Assembly: GCF_029504395.1 (NCBI RefSeq)
Contig: NZ_JAQFIF010000002.1
Span: 434,001 to 498,000 of the forward strand
Direction of reading: 5' to 3'
From: Arthrobacter sp. ES3-54
GTDB taxonomy: Bacteria > Actinomycetota > Actinomycetes > Actinomycetales > Micrococcaceae
Length of the DNA: 64,000 bases
The translations under genes and the position numbers were made by a program. Positions 1 to 8,635 of the stretch are shown one piece after another. Within the stretch, counting starts at the first letter, position 1; each line of letters starts with the position of its first letter. Under the pieces are notes generated by a model. That model had not been told where the DNA came from, made no database searches, and saw only the letters and a list, made by a program, of their open reading frames with translations.

Positions 1-365
1 GGCAGCGAGGCCTTCAGTTCGTGGTCGCTGTCGATACTCAGGAGACATATGCGTTCGTCCCCGCGTCGTACCCAAAGCTGCACAGTTTCCCCTGTTGCCT
101 TCTTGAGTTCGGTCAACCTCGGAAGGGCAGACTGTTCCACGGCGCTGCGCACAAATCGATGGCCCAGCCGGAACTCCCCGGCATCAGTGCGGCGGAGGAA
201 CCCGTATTCGACCATGGAGAGGGCGAGTCGGTGGGCTGTCGAGACTGAAAGCCCCGATCTTCTCGCCAGCTCACTTGCGGAAACTGCCGCGCCATCAACC
301 GCATCAAGAATTGACGCTGCCCGCGCGAGCGTTCGATTGCTGGCCAATGCATCCGGGGAACTCAT
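1..365 (-). CDS. IclR-family transcriptional regulator (N-terminal part, runs off the window)
   Basis: The minus-strand frame is open from an ATG at 365 to the window edge, giving about 121 residues. It starts MSSPDALASNRTLARAASIL, followed by a winged helix-turn-helix (residues about 15-65, including SASELARRSGLSVSTAHRL) and the start of the effector-binding domain (LRRTDAGEFRLGHRF, then VQLWVRRGDERICL). This is the IclR layout: an N-terminal DNA-binding domain and a C-terminal GAF-like ligand domain, usually about 250 residues in total, so roughly half is missing here. The gene lies outside the tRNA-Leu island, in the chromosomal flank. The effector is unknown. Confidence 0.85.
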   Translation of the reverse strand, partial: MSSPDALASNRTLARAASILDAVDGAAVSASELARRSGLSVSTAHRLALSMVEYGFLRRTDAGEFRLGHRFVRSAVEQSALPRLTELKKATGETVQLWVRRGDERICLLSIDSDHELKASL

Positions 366-837
366 GGTGCAAGCCTAGTCGCCGGATAGGCCCGGGGTGC
401 CCGGGGCGCGTGGATTCCTGGGAAGGATTTCTTATACAGTGACAAACTACGTCCGTGGTGGGTCACAATTCCTAAGCACCAAGGGCAGCCCGTGACAGAA
501 TCTCCATTGTTCGCAGTGCACACAGCCCTCCCCAATCCAGAGACCTGGGTTGCACCTGTCCCCGTATCCCTTCTTCAGTTCCTTCACCAAGGGCTCGGCG
601 GCGCGGCAGGATTCTTAGTTCGAAGTCCAGGGGCTCGACCAGCTGTGCCTTCTCGATGGCCGGGTTGGTGGCCCGGCGGCTGTCTTCCCTGACGAGGTAG
701 CCGATGGCTATGACAATAACTGAACAAGTCACAGGTCGGCTCAGTAGCGACTGGCCGGCCCGCCTTTTGCTGAAGCAAGTGCCCCAGACCAAATCGAGCG
801 TAGGACGGCGGGACGAAGGTCAATCCTCCAGAACGCG
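366..837. other. No recognisable gene
   Basis: This stretch holds the upstream region of the IclR gene and DNA beyond the end of the GH43 remnant. Short open frames exist on both strands, but none resembles a known family or has a convincing ribosome binding site. It is probably decayed sequence continuing from the neighbouring pseudogene. Confidence 0.5.
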
Positions 838-1242
838 TTACTGGAAGTTCCGAAATCGCACCTTGCCGGTACCTGCCGCGAACAGCGCCGGTCGAAGACT
901 AAGGGGTTCATCAGCAGTGTTTGTGTTGTATCCGGCGACGTCGAAACGCAGACCGTGCCTAGTCTATTCAATTCCGTCAGAGCTGTAGTACTGCGTCACG
1001 ATGCGCCCGTCGTTAACGATGCGGAGGTGCAGTACATCAGTGGACGGTGCTGGCTCGCGCCAGTATGGAATATCCCGGCCGGCCCGGTAGCTTGTCATGC
1101 GGTCACCGTCGTGGCCCATGCCGCAGAACAGGCGGTAACTGTAGTAAAGCAACAACCCGCCTTGCGCGCCGTCCAGAAGCTCTACTTCGCCACTTATCTC
1201 GTATCGCCTGGGACGATCATGGGAACTTGATCCCCAAGCCAC
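838..1242 (-). pseudogene. C-terminal fragment of a GH43-type glycoside hydrolase, with an in-frame stop
   Basis: Read on the minus strand, the frame gives YEISGEVELLDG, then GGLLLYYSYRLFCGMGHDG and IVTQYYSSDGIE, a TAG at 966-964, and then TRHGLRFDVAGYNTN, ADEPLSLRPALFAAG and GKVRFRNFQ before TAA at 840-838. This order matches the C-terminal beta-sandwich of family 43 glycosidases (beta-xylosidase / arabinofuranosidase type), which typically have Trp where the TAG lies. TGG to TAG would be a single change. The catalytic N-terminal propeller is absent. A related stretch (LPWLGDQVPMIVPGD) sits just upstream in another frame, so a frameshift is also likely. It is a degraded remnant in the chromosomal flank. 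Confidence 0.75.
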
Positions 1243-1345
1243 GGCAGGTCATGCAGTTCCAAGCGCTCCCGGCCATGAAGTTGTAAGCAGCAACACCGCT
1301 GTCCAAGCCAAGAAGGAGCCGCCAGACCAGCCGCCACCAACAAAA

Positions 1346-1366
1346 ATGGGCCCCGTAGGGGCCCAT
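1346..1366 (-). terminator. Rho-independent terminator beyond a tRNA 3' remnant
   Basis: The hairpin has a perfect 9-bp stem (ATGGGCCCC / GGGGCCCAT) around a GTA loop and is followed on the minus strand by a T run. It sits where the terminator of the tRNA-Leu transcript would be, downstream of the tRNA-3' copy at 1422-1443. All three tRNA-3' copies in the window have such a hairpin. Confidence 0.7.
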
Positions 1367-1375
1367 AAAAGGAGA

Positions 1376-1443
1376 TTTGTACACACTCAGAGGCGCTCAA
1401 GCCCCTGAACAGGGAAAACACGTGCCCGAGGTGGGACTCGAAC
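1376..1443. repeat. Left attachment-site copy (A) of the tRNA-Leu island
   Basis: These 68 bp match 59361-59428 at 65 of 68 positions. They include the 22-bp segment identical to the 3' end of tRNA-Leu(CAA) (T-arm plus acceptor strand) and 46 bp of tRNA downstream flank. Direct repeats of a tRNA 3' end around a block of foreign genes are the usual sign of site-specific integration into a tRNA gene. Confidence 0.85.
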
Positions 1444-1554
1444 TGCATTCCAGCCCTTGCAAACACTGGACTCCCCCGGAAACATGCGGAATCCGGCCCG
1501 ATCCGATCCCGGTACGACCCGATCCGAAGCCCAAAGTGTGGACAATGTACACAC
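1422..1554. repeat. Element-end arm, copy 1 (matches 41504-41635)
   Basis: To the right of the tRNA-3' core, about 110 further bases closely match the sequence right of the internal copy at 41504, including GAAACATGCGGAATCCGGCC and an imperfect palindrome TGTGGACAATGTACACA. The shared arm suggests that both are the same end of related integrating elements. Confidence 0.75.
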
Positions 1555-1904
1555 CCCCAAATTTGCCAGCTTAAGGCATACAGCTATCAGCCGCACTTAC
1601 GTCGCCGAGGTAAGGCTCTTCTGATTCATACTTCAAGTGCCCTACGGAATGGAATTATCCGGTCTCACCATAGCTGTCAGTCCTGACGTGGGAACTGACA
1701 CGTTGGATGAGAAGCAAAACGTGCCTGGCTGTCTCATCGAAGGTGTCAGTTCCGTATTGATGCCGCTGACCGAACTGAAGTCCTCGCAACGCGCCACTCC
1801 GGTCGGCGCTCAGCCGCTTCGTATGATGCACAATTCCCGCAACCTTCAAACTCTTGTGACTTCCTCCGAACGTGTGGGAATCTGCTTGGAGTAGAGAGAG
1901 GTCC
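1555..1904. other. No gene; leader region of the FAD oxidoreductase
   Basis: I see no convincing gene here. There is a 9-bp inverted repeat (AACTGACAC at 1691-1699 and GTGTCAGTT at 1743-1751) that could be an operator. A purine-rich GAGAGAGG at 1894-1901 is the probable ribosome binding site of the next gene. Confidence 0.4.
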
Positions 1905-1913
1905 GTGAGTCCA

Positions 1914-3308
1914 ATGGCACAGGGCACGGTGATCGACGGCGGTGCTGTCGATGAACTACAGACATCCTTTCGGGGTGAACTCGTCCGTCCGGATGATGCC
2001 GGTTACGACGAGCATCGCAAGGTGTGGAACGGTTCGATTGATCGCCGTCCCGCGCTCATAGCCCGCTGTACCGGCGTCGCAGACATACGCGCTGCCGTCC
2101 GGCTCGCCCGCTCGCAGGACCTGCTGGTCGCCGTGCGTGGTGGCGGTCACAGCTTCCCTGGGCTTTCAGTGTGCGACGACGGCATGCTCATCGACCTCGG
2201 GCTGATGAAAGGGATCCGAGTGGACCCCGAGGGGCGAACGGCACGTGGTCAGGCCGGCGTGCTGCTCGGCGAGCTCGATCGCGAGACGCAGGAGTTCGGC
2301 CTCGCCGTTCCTTCGGGAATCGTCACCCATACCGGGCTGGCCGGCCTCACGCTCGGCGGTGGAATAGGTTGGGTCATGGGCAAGTACGGGCTCACGATCG
2401 ATCAATTGCAGTCCGTGGACGTGGTCACCGCCAACGGCGAGCTGGTCAGGGCCAGCGAGGATCAGAACGCCGACCTCTTCTGGGGGGTGCGCGGCGGCGG
2501 GGGCAACTTCGGCATCGTCACCGAATTCGAGTTCAAGCTCAACCCTGTGGGTCCGTACGTTATGGCAGGTCCGGTGTTCTGGCCCATGGAGGATGCCCCG
2601 GAAGTCCTGCGGTTTTACCGCGATTGGATCGCAGACTGCCCCGACGAGCTCATGACGATCGCCGTGCAGCGAAGGGCTCCGGCCCTGCCGATCGTCCCGC
2701 CCGACCTGGTCGGCAAGCTCGTCGTGGCGGTCGTCGCCTGCTACGCGGGACCGGTCGAGGACGGTGAACGAGTCGTGCGGCCGCTCAAGGAATTCGGTTC
2801 GCCTGTGCTGGATCTTTGTCGGCCGAAGCCTTTTCTGGAGCATCAGAGGATGTTTGATCCGTCGTTCCCCCGCGGCTGGTCCTACTACATCAGGTCCTGT
2901 GACGTCGCATCCCTCGACGACGATGTCATCGACATCGTCGTCGAACGCGGCAGGCGCATCACCTCGCCGGTCACCAGCGTTGCCCTGTGGCAGATGGGCG
3001 GAGCGGTGGGGCGGATCGACGACGGCGCCACCGCGTTCAGTGGCCGCCAGGCAGGGTTCACCTTCAACATCAACGGCAACAGCAAGACCGCCGATGGCTT
3101 CGACGCTGAGCGCCAATGGGCTCGTGACTATTGGTCCGCCCTCGCGCCCCACCACACCAGCGTCTACGTGAACTTCCTTATGGAAGAGGGTGAGGAGCGG
3201 GTCAGGCAGGCGTACGGGGCTGGTAAGTACGACCGGCTCAAGGCACTCAAGCGCAAGTACGACCCGACGAACTTCTTCACTCTCAACCAGAACATCAAGC
3301 CCGGCTGA
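1914..3308 (+). CDS. FAD-linked oxidoreductase, berberine-bridge-enzyme-like
   Basis: The 464-residue protein has an N-terminal FAD-binding PCMH domain with the covalent flavin histidine motif RGGGHSFPG (about residue 75) and GLTLGGGIGW (about 145), followed by a substrate domain and the C-terminal BBE signature YDPTNFFTLNQNI. Family members oxidise alcohols, sugars or alkaloids with O2. The second flavin-attaching Cys found in bicovalent members is not present in the GLTLGGG segment, so a single covalent link is likely. ATG at 1914 is chosen; an in-frame GTG at 1905, three bases after GAGAGAGG, is an alternative. It stands alone at the left end of E1, so its pathway is unknown. Confidence 0.85.
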   Translation: MAQGTVIDGGAVDELQTSFRGELVRPDDAGYDEHRKVWNGSIDRRPALIARCTGVADIRAAVRLARSQDLLVAVRGGGHSFPGLSVCDDGMLIDLGLMKGIRVDPEGRTARGQAGVLLGELDRETQEFGLAVPSGIVTHTGLAGLTLGGGIGWVMGKYGLTIDQLQSVDVVTANGELVRASEDQNADLFWGVRGGGGNFGIVTEFEFKLNPVGPYVMAGPVFWPMEDAPEVLRFYRDWIADCPDELMTIAVQRRAPALPIVPPDLVGKLVVAVVACYAGPVEDGERVVRPLKEFGSPVLDLCRPKPFLEHQRMFDPSFPRGWSYYIRSCDVASLDDDVIDIVVERGRRITSPVTSVALWQMGGAVGRIDDGATAFSGRQAGFTFNINGNSKTADGFDAERQWARDYWSALAPHHTSVYVNFLMEEGEERVRQAYGAGKYDRLKALKRKYDPTNFFTLNQNIKPG

Positions 3309-3548
3309 CTTTCGCGGACAGATCCAGGAAGCCTTGTCTACTCCAGCGCCGTGGAGTTCTTCGCCGAACTGCTGGCCCAGTCCTACGTCCGAGAAGTCAG
3401 CGAAGGCGCAACCTTCGCATGGTGCCCCGAGTGGTACAAACACCCCGAAGCACTGATCCGCATGGAAGCAATCTGGCGGGCATGGGAACACCTGCGCTTA
3501 GAGCCGGCCCTCGGAGTCAGCACGTGGTGGCTCCCTTGGAGGCCGTAA
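3309..3548 (+). pseudogene. DUF4913-family fragment
   Basis: The frame just after the oxidoreductase stop reads LVYSSAVEFFAELLAQSYVR, then FAWCPEWYKHPEALIRMEAI and WRAWEHLRLEPALGVSTWW before stopping at 3548. The WCPEW..HPEA..R..A.WRAWE pattern is typical of DUF4913, a family common on actinobacterial plasmids and integrative elements. The C-terminal part that normally continues after the W-rich motif (a HADPHM-like segment) is missing, and there is no good start codon apart from GTG at 3351. It is most likely a truncated relic and a marker of plasmid/ICE ancestry. Confidence 0.65.
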
Positions 3549-4262
3549 ACGTGGTGTCTGTGAACGCTGAGGGTGCCGAGACCAGGCGCTACAAGCTTGA
3601 AACTATGAGCCCTGGAAAGGAGAGGCGAGTTGACCTCCCTCTCCCGGTTACAGGCAAGTCATATGTTAGCTTCAAGGACGCGAATGCGGATTCACTGTCT
3701 CTCGACGGCCTCAATGTAGCCAGCAGGGCATCTTCCCGCGCGCGCCAGACACCGCGGTTAACGTGACTCGATTCCGACTGTGGGAATCGCGCGTTGTGGT
3801 TCACACTTTCCTCTGTCGCTAGCACTCTTGTGGCCACCTGTGGGCTTTGAGAGCCTGTGGGCTATGACTCCTTCAAGGGTCCGATTGCCTAGGATTCTCG
3901 CGGTGTCCAAAGCCGCAGAACGACTCATGTCAGAGGTTCAGCGGGTCAATCTCGACGCAAGCTGATCCAATTCATTGAGGCACTTTCCTCTAGCGTCACG
4001 AAGTTGAGGGATGGAAATGCCCCGAGGCCAGCGAGCACCTGGGCAGGAGGAATAGTCAAGACCTGTGGATCGGAGAGGCACGCTCTTCTTCCGGCCCGCC
4101 GCGTTGCTGACTACACTGATCGTCGCCACCGTCATGGCCGTGGTCAAGTCCTGGGGCCGCATCCGGGACGGCCGGACTTCAGGAGTCCAACGGCGATGAG
4201 TTTCGCCGTGGTTTCCAGCCTGCATCCACACACCCCGATCAACCGCACTCGAGGAGAACATC
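3549..4262. other. No recognisable gene
   Basis: Only short open frames without family resemblance are seen. A plus-strand stretch at about 4078-4195 translates to a possible membrane segment (ALLTTLIVATVMAVVKSWG) ending in a stop, perhaps the tail of a lost membrane protein. This looks like mosaic debris between acquired segments. Confidence 0.4.
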
Positions 4263-4840
4263 ATGACCCCTACCTACACCTTCGACGTCTTTTCCAGCCT
4301 CGACGGCTACGGCTCCCACAGCGGCAACTGGGGCGGCTACTGGGGCAAGCAAGGCCCCGAGCTGCTCGACCGCCGCCTCGCCTTGTACGGCGAGGAGCAG
4401 CGGATGGTCTTCGGGGCCAACACGTACCGGGCGTTCGCGCGGATGCTGGCCTCGAGCACCGAGGAGTCCGAGGTGCGTGACCCATGGGTCACCCGGATGA
4501 GAAGCCTGCCGGCAACGGTGGTGTCGACCACACTCGAAGGACCCCTCGACTGGCCGGACGCGACCGTCGTGAGCGGCGACGCCGTCGACGTCGTCGCCCG
4601 GCTCAAGGAGGAGTCCAAGGTGCGTTGCGGTCCCACGGCAGCCTGTCAATGAACCGGGCGCTGATGGCCGCCGGTCTGGTCGACCGCGTCCAAGTGACGC
4701 TATTCCCGGTGATCACCGGTCAGACCGGACTGGACCCGATCTTCCAGGGGGCGGCCGACTTCGACCTCGAGCTGATCGCGAACCGGACGCTCGACGGCAA
4801 CATCCAAGAGCTCATCTACCGGCCCACCCTGCACGTCTGA
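4263..4840 (+). pseudogene. Dihydrofolate reductase / RibD C-terminal family protein, frameshifted
   Basis: The first frame (from ATG 4263, preceded by GAGGAGA) reads FDVFSSLDGYGSHSGNWGGY and MVFGANTYRAFARM up to EESK at about 4620. The protein continues in another frame with SHGSLSMNRALMAAGLVDRV, VTLFPVITGQTGLDPIFQG and LIYRPTLHV to TGA at 4840. Together these make a complete RibD_C/DHFR-like reductase of about 192 residues, with one base missing near 4621. Such proteins bind NAD(P)H, and many stand-alone members have no known substrate. Either the gene is dead or there is a sequencing error at this point. Confidence 0.75.
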
Positions 4841-5279
4841 GTCCGTGCATGCACCCCCACCCCGTCAAGCAGCCGACCTGACCCGGAAGTTCCACAGCAG
4901 CGGACAGCCTGGGCCAAAGGCCACGACGAAGCAGGAATGACTGCGAACGGCGTCGTCGCGGAGCTCCTACGCCTGCAGCATCGTTTCGACGCTGCAACCC
5001 GCCAGCGCGCCAACCTTGCCGAGCCACTCGCTGGACGCACGCCCGAACAAATGGCTACCTCAACGCCCTGGCCGCGGTCCTCTTCCTTGGGTGGGCTGTC
5101 CCCGACCTGCCGACGGACCCGGTCAGGCGACCGCCGTACTACCCAGAGTCGCTGAGGCCTGCACCCCGGCGGGCCGCGTTCCCGCGTCCAGGTTGGGAGC
5201 GGGAGGAAGCCGGCGTAGCAACCCGGCCGGTCGAGCGCCGGGGGTTGTCCCCCGGGCTCCAGGAAGGGAGGATGTTCCC
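4841..5279. other. No recognisable gene
   Basis: Nothing here resembles a known family. A short hydrophobic plus-strand stretch (LAAVLFLGWAVPDL near 5070) may be a remnant. The region ends in GGAAGGGAGG at 5262-5271, the ribosome binding site of the next gene. Confidence 0.4.
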
Positions 5280-5612
5280 ATGCTGCCCGAGGAGCGGTTC
5301 AGAGCGCTGGTCGAGGAATTCGCCGCCAGCCCGGGCGTCAGCGTACCGGGCGAACCGGGGCGGCGCGGGTTCGGATCCTCCGCACTGAAGGTCAACGGCT
5401 CGATTTTCGCGATGATCTCCGGCGACAAGCTGGTGTTGAAACTGCCACATGCCCGGGTCGTCGCGCTGATCGGGACCGGAGCCGGGACACCGTTCGATGC
5501 CGGGAAGGGCCGCCCGATGAAGGAGTGGCTCACCGTCACGGGCGACGATGAGGAGTCATGGCTGGCCCTGGCCCGGGAGGCACTGGACTTCGTTGGGTCC
5601 GCTCACCGCTGA
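5280..5612 (+). CDS. TfoX N-terminal / MmcQ-like small protein
   Basis: The predicted product has 110 residues, starting at ATG 5280 after a strong GGAAGGGAGG. The central region (LKVNGSIFAMISGDKLVLKL, then PHARVVALIGTGAG and GRPMKEWLTVTG) follows the TfoX-N pattern: V-N-G-K-I-F, a beta strand V/L-K-L-P, and the conserved P-M-K-E-W. These small cytosolic proteins are widespread in actinobacteria and have no defined biochemical role; a link to competence is known only for the larger Haemophilus TfoX. The gene is compact and intact, unlike its broken neighbours on both sides. Confidence 0.75.
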   Translation: MLPEERFRALVEEFAASPGVSVPGEPGRRGFGSSALKVNGSIFAMISGDKLVLKLPHARVVALIGTGAGTPFDAGKGRPMKEWLTVTGDDEESWLALAREALDFVGSAHR

Positions 5613-6231
5613 CCTCCGGCCGCCAACGACTCGGGCTCCCGTAACCACCTCGTAGCACGCTCCCGCTAAGCCTTCTCCGCGGCACCGTTGGTGCCGTCCC
5701 TCGTGGGCTCAGATCTAACTGACAAAGTCACGCCCGGGTAGCCGCGTTGTGGACCGAAATTGGTGTTGTGCCCGCACTCCTTCAATGAACGCAATGCGTA
5801 CGTCGATTCTTGGCCGTGGTCCAGGAAAATCTTCTTCTGGGTGCGGGCCCGCTGTTTTGGTACCTCGTGCAGCCCCGAAATTCGTCGGCTGACGACCTGG
5901 AGTCCTAAAGGCAGGCGACCATCGAGTGTTTGTGACGAGCGCTGGACATCGCCCCTGCATGGCGTCCGGCAGGTCCCGTTCGTTGATACCGTGACCCTTG
6001 GCTGGAAGGCCGTGAAGGCCCGGTTATCCCAGCGGACACCCGAAAGCAGTGTCTGTGGACCCGGGGTGTCCGCCAGCCGGGCCGGGGGTTTCCCGTTCCG
6101 CCTTCGGGCCCTGGACCGTTGAGCGGCCGGCTCATTCACTTCGTTGTCACCGGCGGCTGCTAGTGTCCGGGCATGGATGAAGTGTTGCTGGGACCGGGCT
6201 CTTCTTCTGCACGCGATCTGTCGGGCCGTCC
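5613..6231. other. No recognisable gene
   Basis: A 157-codon minus-strand open frame lies here, but it has no family resemblance and looks like a high-GC shadow. A 30-bp segment near 6036-6066 (CCCGAAAGCAGTG core) recurs at about 7206-7236 upstream of the next remnant, suggesting duplicated leader DNA. Confidence 0.4.
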
Positions 6232-7072
6232 GGCTTCGACGCCGGCTTCCTCGGCGTACCGGTGCCTGTTCCGACCCTGGCGGAGGTCGAGACGGTCCTT
6301 CTGCCCTACACGCACTTCTCCGTACTCATGCGGCCGGACAAACGCCTGGCCGCGGTGACGGCCCTGGGGATTGACGGGGCGCAACGGATGGACCTGGGCC
6401 GGTCCGGCATCCGGTGGCGGCCCGACCCCCGGCTGGGCGAAGACCAGCAGACCGGCGAGAGGGTCTACGCCCGCAACGACATCGACCGCGGCCACCTGGT
6501 CCGCGGGCCCCAGCCGTCTGGGGCGAGACCCGGGACGAGGCCGCCCAAGCCAACGAAGACACCTCCACTACACGAACGCCGCACCTCAGGCGGCAACGTT
6601 CAATCAGGGACTGGGCCCCTGGCTCGGTCTGGAAACCTACCTGCAGGACAACGCAGCCGACAACGGCCGGCGGCTCGTCGTCCTCACGGGCCCGATCTTC
6701 AGTGACACCGACCCCGCCTACCGGGGCGTCCACATCCCGCTCCAGTTCTTCAAGGTCGCCGTTTTCCTCCACCACGGGGACCTCGCCGCAACCGGCTACA
6801 TCGTGGACCAGACACCCGAGCTCGCGAACCTGCCCGACGTCCCGCGGCCCGGCGCCATCGACGAGGCTCCCCCGCTCGGCCCGTTCCGCACCTTCCAGGT
6901 CCCCGTCCGAGACATTGCCGCCCTGACAGGCCTGAACCTGGACCAGCTCGTGGCCGCAGACCGGATGCCAATCTCCCGCGCGCTGACCACCACGCCGGTC
7001 ATCTCCACCTGGAGACGGCTGAACTCGCCGCTGGACCTCGACCTGGACTTCGACCTCAACAGCACGGACTGA
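6232..7072 (+). pseudogene. DNA/RNA non-specific endonuclease (NucA type), two frameshifts
   Basis: Pieces in three frames line up to one protein of about 280 residues: GFDAGFLGVPVPVPTL and YTHFSVLMRP..LAAVTALGIDG to RNDIDRGHLVR (frame 1, to about 6510); VWGETRDEAAQANEDT (about 6517-6565); then HYTNAAPQAATFNQG, WLGLETYLQDNA and LVVLTGPIFSDTDP to TGA at 7072. The R-G-H-L motif with the catalytic His, and HYTNAAPQ...FN, are hallmarks of this Mg-dependent, sugar-non-specific nuclease family. Two indels of one or two bases break the gene between the catalytic His and the metal-binding Asn. It has no clear start codon. Confidence 0.75.
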
Positions 7073-7287
7073 CATCCCCGACCTGACCTAAGCCGGCACC
7101 GGAGCCACCCCGGCAAGGCAGGCTCTGACGGTGGCAAAAGCAACAGTTGGGGCACGGCAAAGCCCTGCGCCGGCCGCCCACACCAGCCCTGGCCGCCAGC
7201 CGCGCCAGCGGACGCCCGAAAGCAGTGGCTATGGTTCCACGGCGCCCGCCCGCCTGGTGCGTTGGCCGTGGCAGGATGGGGTCCATC

Positions 7288-7436
7288 ATGGACAGACGGT
7301 TGCGGCGCGCTCCTGATGCCGAATGGGTGTTGATGTACCGGCTCGGACTGAGCCGGCATCGCATCGCTGCCCTCGTCGGTGTTCCGCCCGGCCGCCGTCG
7401 GAAACCATCTGGCCATCGCCCGCCGCCACGACCCGG
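7288..7436 (+). pseudogene. N-terminal fragment of a helicase-associated-domain type DNA-binding protein
   Basis: From ATG 7288 the frame reads [20 protein letters not shown] and [13 protein letters not shown], then shifts frame to continue [15 protein letters not shown]. This follows the N-terminal helix-turn-helix of a family common on Arthrobacter plasmids (M-Y-R-x-G-L-x-x-x-R-I-A-x-L), normally followed by several helicase-associated repeats. It is frameshifted near 7385 and ends abruptly at 7436, where a different gene fragment begins. Confidence 0.5.
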
Positions 7437-7556
7437 CCGGTCTACGAGGGCCGGTCCCTGGCCGGGCTGATCGACCTCGTGAAGAGCCGGGAGATTCCGG
7501 CCGGCCGCAATGTCCTCTGTGCCCATCTGGGTGGCCAGATCGCACTCAACGCCTAA
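7437..7556 (+). pseudogene. C-terminal fragment of an ACC deaminase-like PLP enzyme
   Basis: The frame reads [20 protein letters not shown] and [15 protein letters not shown] before TAA at 7556. This matches the C-terminal end of 1-aminocyclopropane-1-carboxylate deaminase / D-cysteine desulfhydrase family proteins (D-P-V-Y-E-G-K-S-M-x-G-L-I-D ... Y-A-H-L-G-G-x-P-A-L-N-A). Only about 39 of roughly 340 residues remain, without the PLP lysine. It is fused directly to the preceding fragment at a shared GACCCGG, a sign of illegitimate recombination. Confidence 0.6.
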
Positions 7557-7766
7557 AGCGGGCTCTTCCGGTCCTGACCCCGGCCGGCATGGTCTCCCGG
7601 CGGCAGTGCCCCCGGCCGGCGGCTGACGCCAGTCCGACGGCGGAGGGTCCCCCGGCGGGGCCTGACGCCGTCGTCGTCCATGACCCGCAGCGCCGGGCAT
7701 GAAAGAAGAAAGAAGAATTTCCGATCGGTGCGTAACCTTTTGGGCTACCCCAACGATCACTCCTTT

Positions 7767-7919
7767 GTAAGCGCCGCTCGGAGCCAGGACCCCCATCGGG
7801 CACCGGCTGGCCCTTCACCGTAAGCGCCGGCCGGCGCCTCCCCCCATCTGGTCTCCGGTCGGCCCTTCACCGTAAGCGCTTGCCGGCGCCTGTCCCCATC
7901 GGGCGCCGGCCAGCCTTCC
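7767..7919. repeat. Three tandem imperfect repeats of about 52 bp
   Basis: Units start at 7767, 7820 and 7872. Each begins GTAAGCGC, carries CCCCATC in the middle, and units 1 and 2 end CCCTTCACC. The third unit runs into an IS30-like fragment. Lengths are 53, 52 and 48 bp. The function is unknown. Confidence 0.65.
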
Positions 7920-8036
7920 ATGCTGTTGCGGGAGAGTTCCCTGCTGATTGTGGACGGGGAGCGGCCAAGTTCGTCAGCAATCGCCCGCAGCGTCATGCCG
8001 GCCGCGGTCAGGTCACGGATCGTCTGGTGGACGGCG
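7920..8036 (-). pseudogene. IS30-family transposase helix-turn-helix fragment
   Basis: The minus strand reads VHQTIRDLTAAGMTLRAIAD, then ELGRSPSTISRELSRNS. The A-x-x-L-G-R-S-P-S-T-I-S-R-E-L motif is the N-terminal helix-turn-helix that opens IS30 transposases. The catalytic DDE domain is absent: the frame runs into the tandem repeats at 7919. No inverted repeats are visible, so this is only a relic. Confidence 0.6.
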
Positions 8037-8173
8037 AGGTGTACGCCTGGACGGCCAAGGCCGCGGAAGTGACGTGGAAATACGGTCCGGTAACCTACCG
8101 GACCTGGGTGTGGAGTTCGGCGGTCACCCGCCGGGAAGAATGATGAACAGGAACTTGGGAGAACGCGCAGACC

Positions 8174-8452
8174 GTGACAGCAACAGCGAATGAAACTGCC
8201 CTGGACGTTGCCGTGGACGTCCGGTTCACCCCGGCCGGCACTCCCCTGGCCGTCCGGCATGAGGGCCGCATCTGGGCCGTGGCCGCCGATCCGGTGCGCT
8301 GGTTCACCCGGTACGCCCGGCGGGACACACAGCGCACTGCGGCCGTGGCCAGCGGCGACCCGGTGAGCATCGAATACTGGACGGCACCTTCTGCCCGGGA
8401 TTCCAGTTCCTCCCCGACGGCCAACTCCACCCAACGGTGGTTGAGCTCTTGA
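8174..8452 (+). CDS. Small hypothetical protein, possibly DUF6504-like and frameshifted
   Basis: The frame starts at GTG 8174 after a GGGAG and gives 92 residues: VAVDVRFTPAGTPLAVRHEG, then RIWAVAADPVRWFTRYARRD and SIEYWTAPSARD. The combination of a V-R-H-x-G-R-x-W core, a W-F stretch and a late E-Y-W resembles small actinobacterial DUF6504-type proteins. After EYW the serine-rich tail is unlike a protein, whereas the next frame reads DGTFCPGFQFLPDGQLHPTV, so a one-base shift near 8375 is likely. The function is unknown. Confidence 0.45.
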   Translation: MTATANETALDVAVDVRFTPAGTPLAVRHEGRIWAVAADPVRWFTRYARRDTQRTAAVASGDPVSIEYWTAPSARDSSSSPTANSTQRWLSS

Positions 8453-8635
8453 GCACGCGACGGAACTGAAGATCCCACATAACTACTTCACGGTCTGGAT
8501 GGTCACACCATCCACAGAACTCAGCGGATCCCGGTCCGTTTTTGCGAGAGTGGTTCAGTAATTCAGATGGCACCCTACGGGGCGTGGATCCTGCTCGATT
8601 TCGTCGCGCCGAATAGTTTCAGCTTCAATGGCTAC

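Noticed and set aside
472..792. A 106-codon minus-strand frame beyond the GH43 remnant
   Set aside because: Not continuous with the GH43 frame and not similar to any family that I recognise.
2166..3491. A 441-codon open frame antisense to the FAD oxidoreductase
   Set aside because: It mirrors the high-GC codon bias of the real gene, has no family motif, and overlaps a protein with clear flavin signatures.
5666..6139. A 157-codon minus-strand frame
   Set aside because: No ribosome binding site, no family resemblance, composition typical of chance frames.
6036..7236. A 30-bp direct repeat (6036-6066 and 7206-7236)
   Set aside because: Short, with mismatches and no associated structure; noted in the intergenic entry but not strong enough as a finding.
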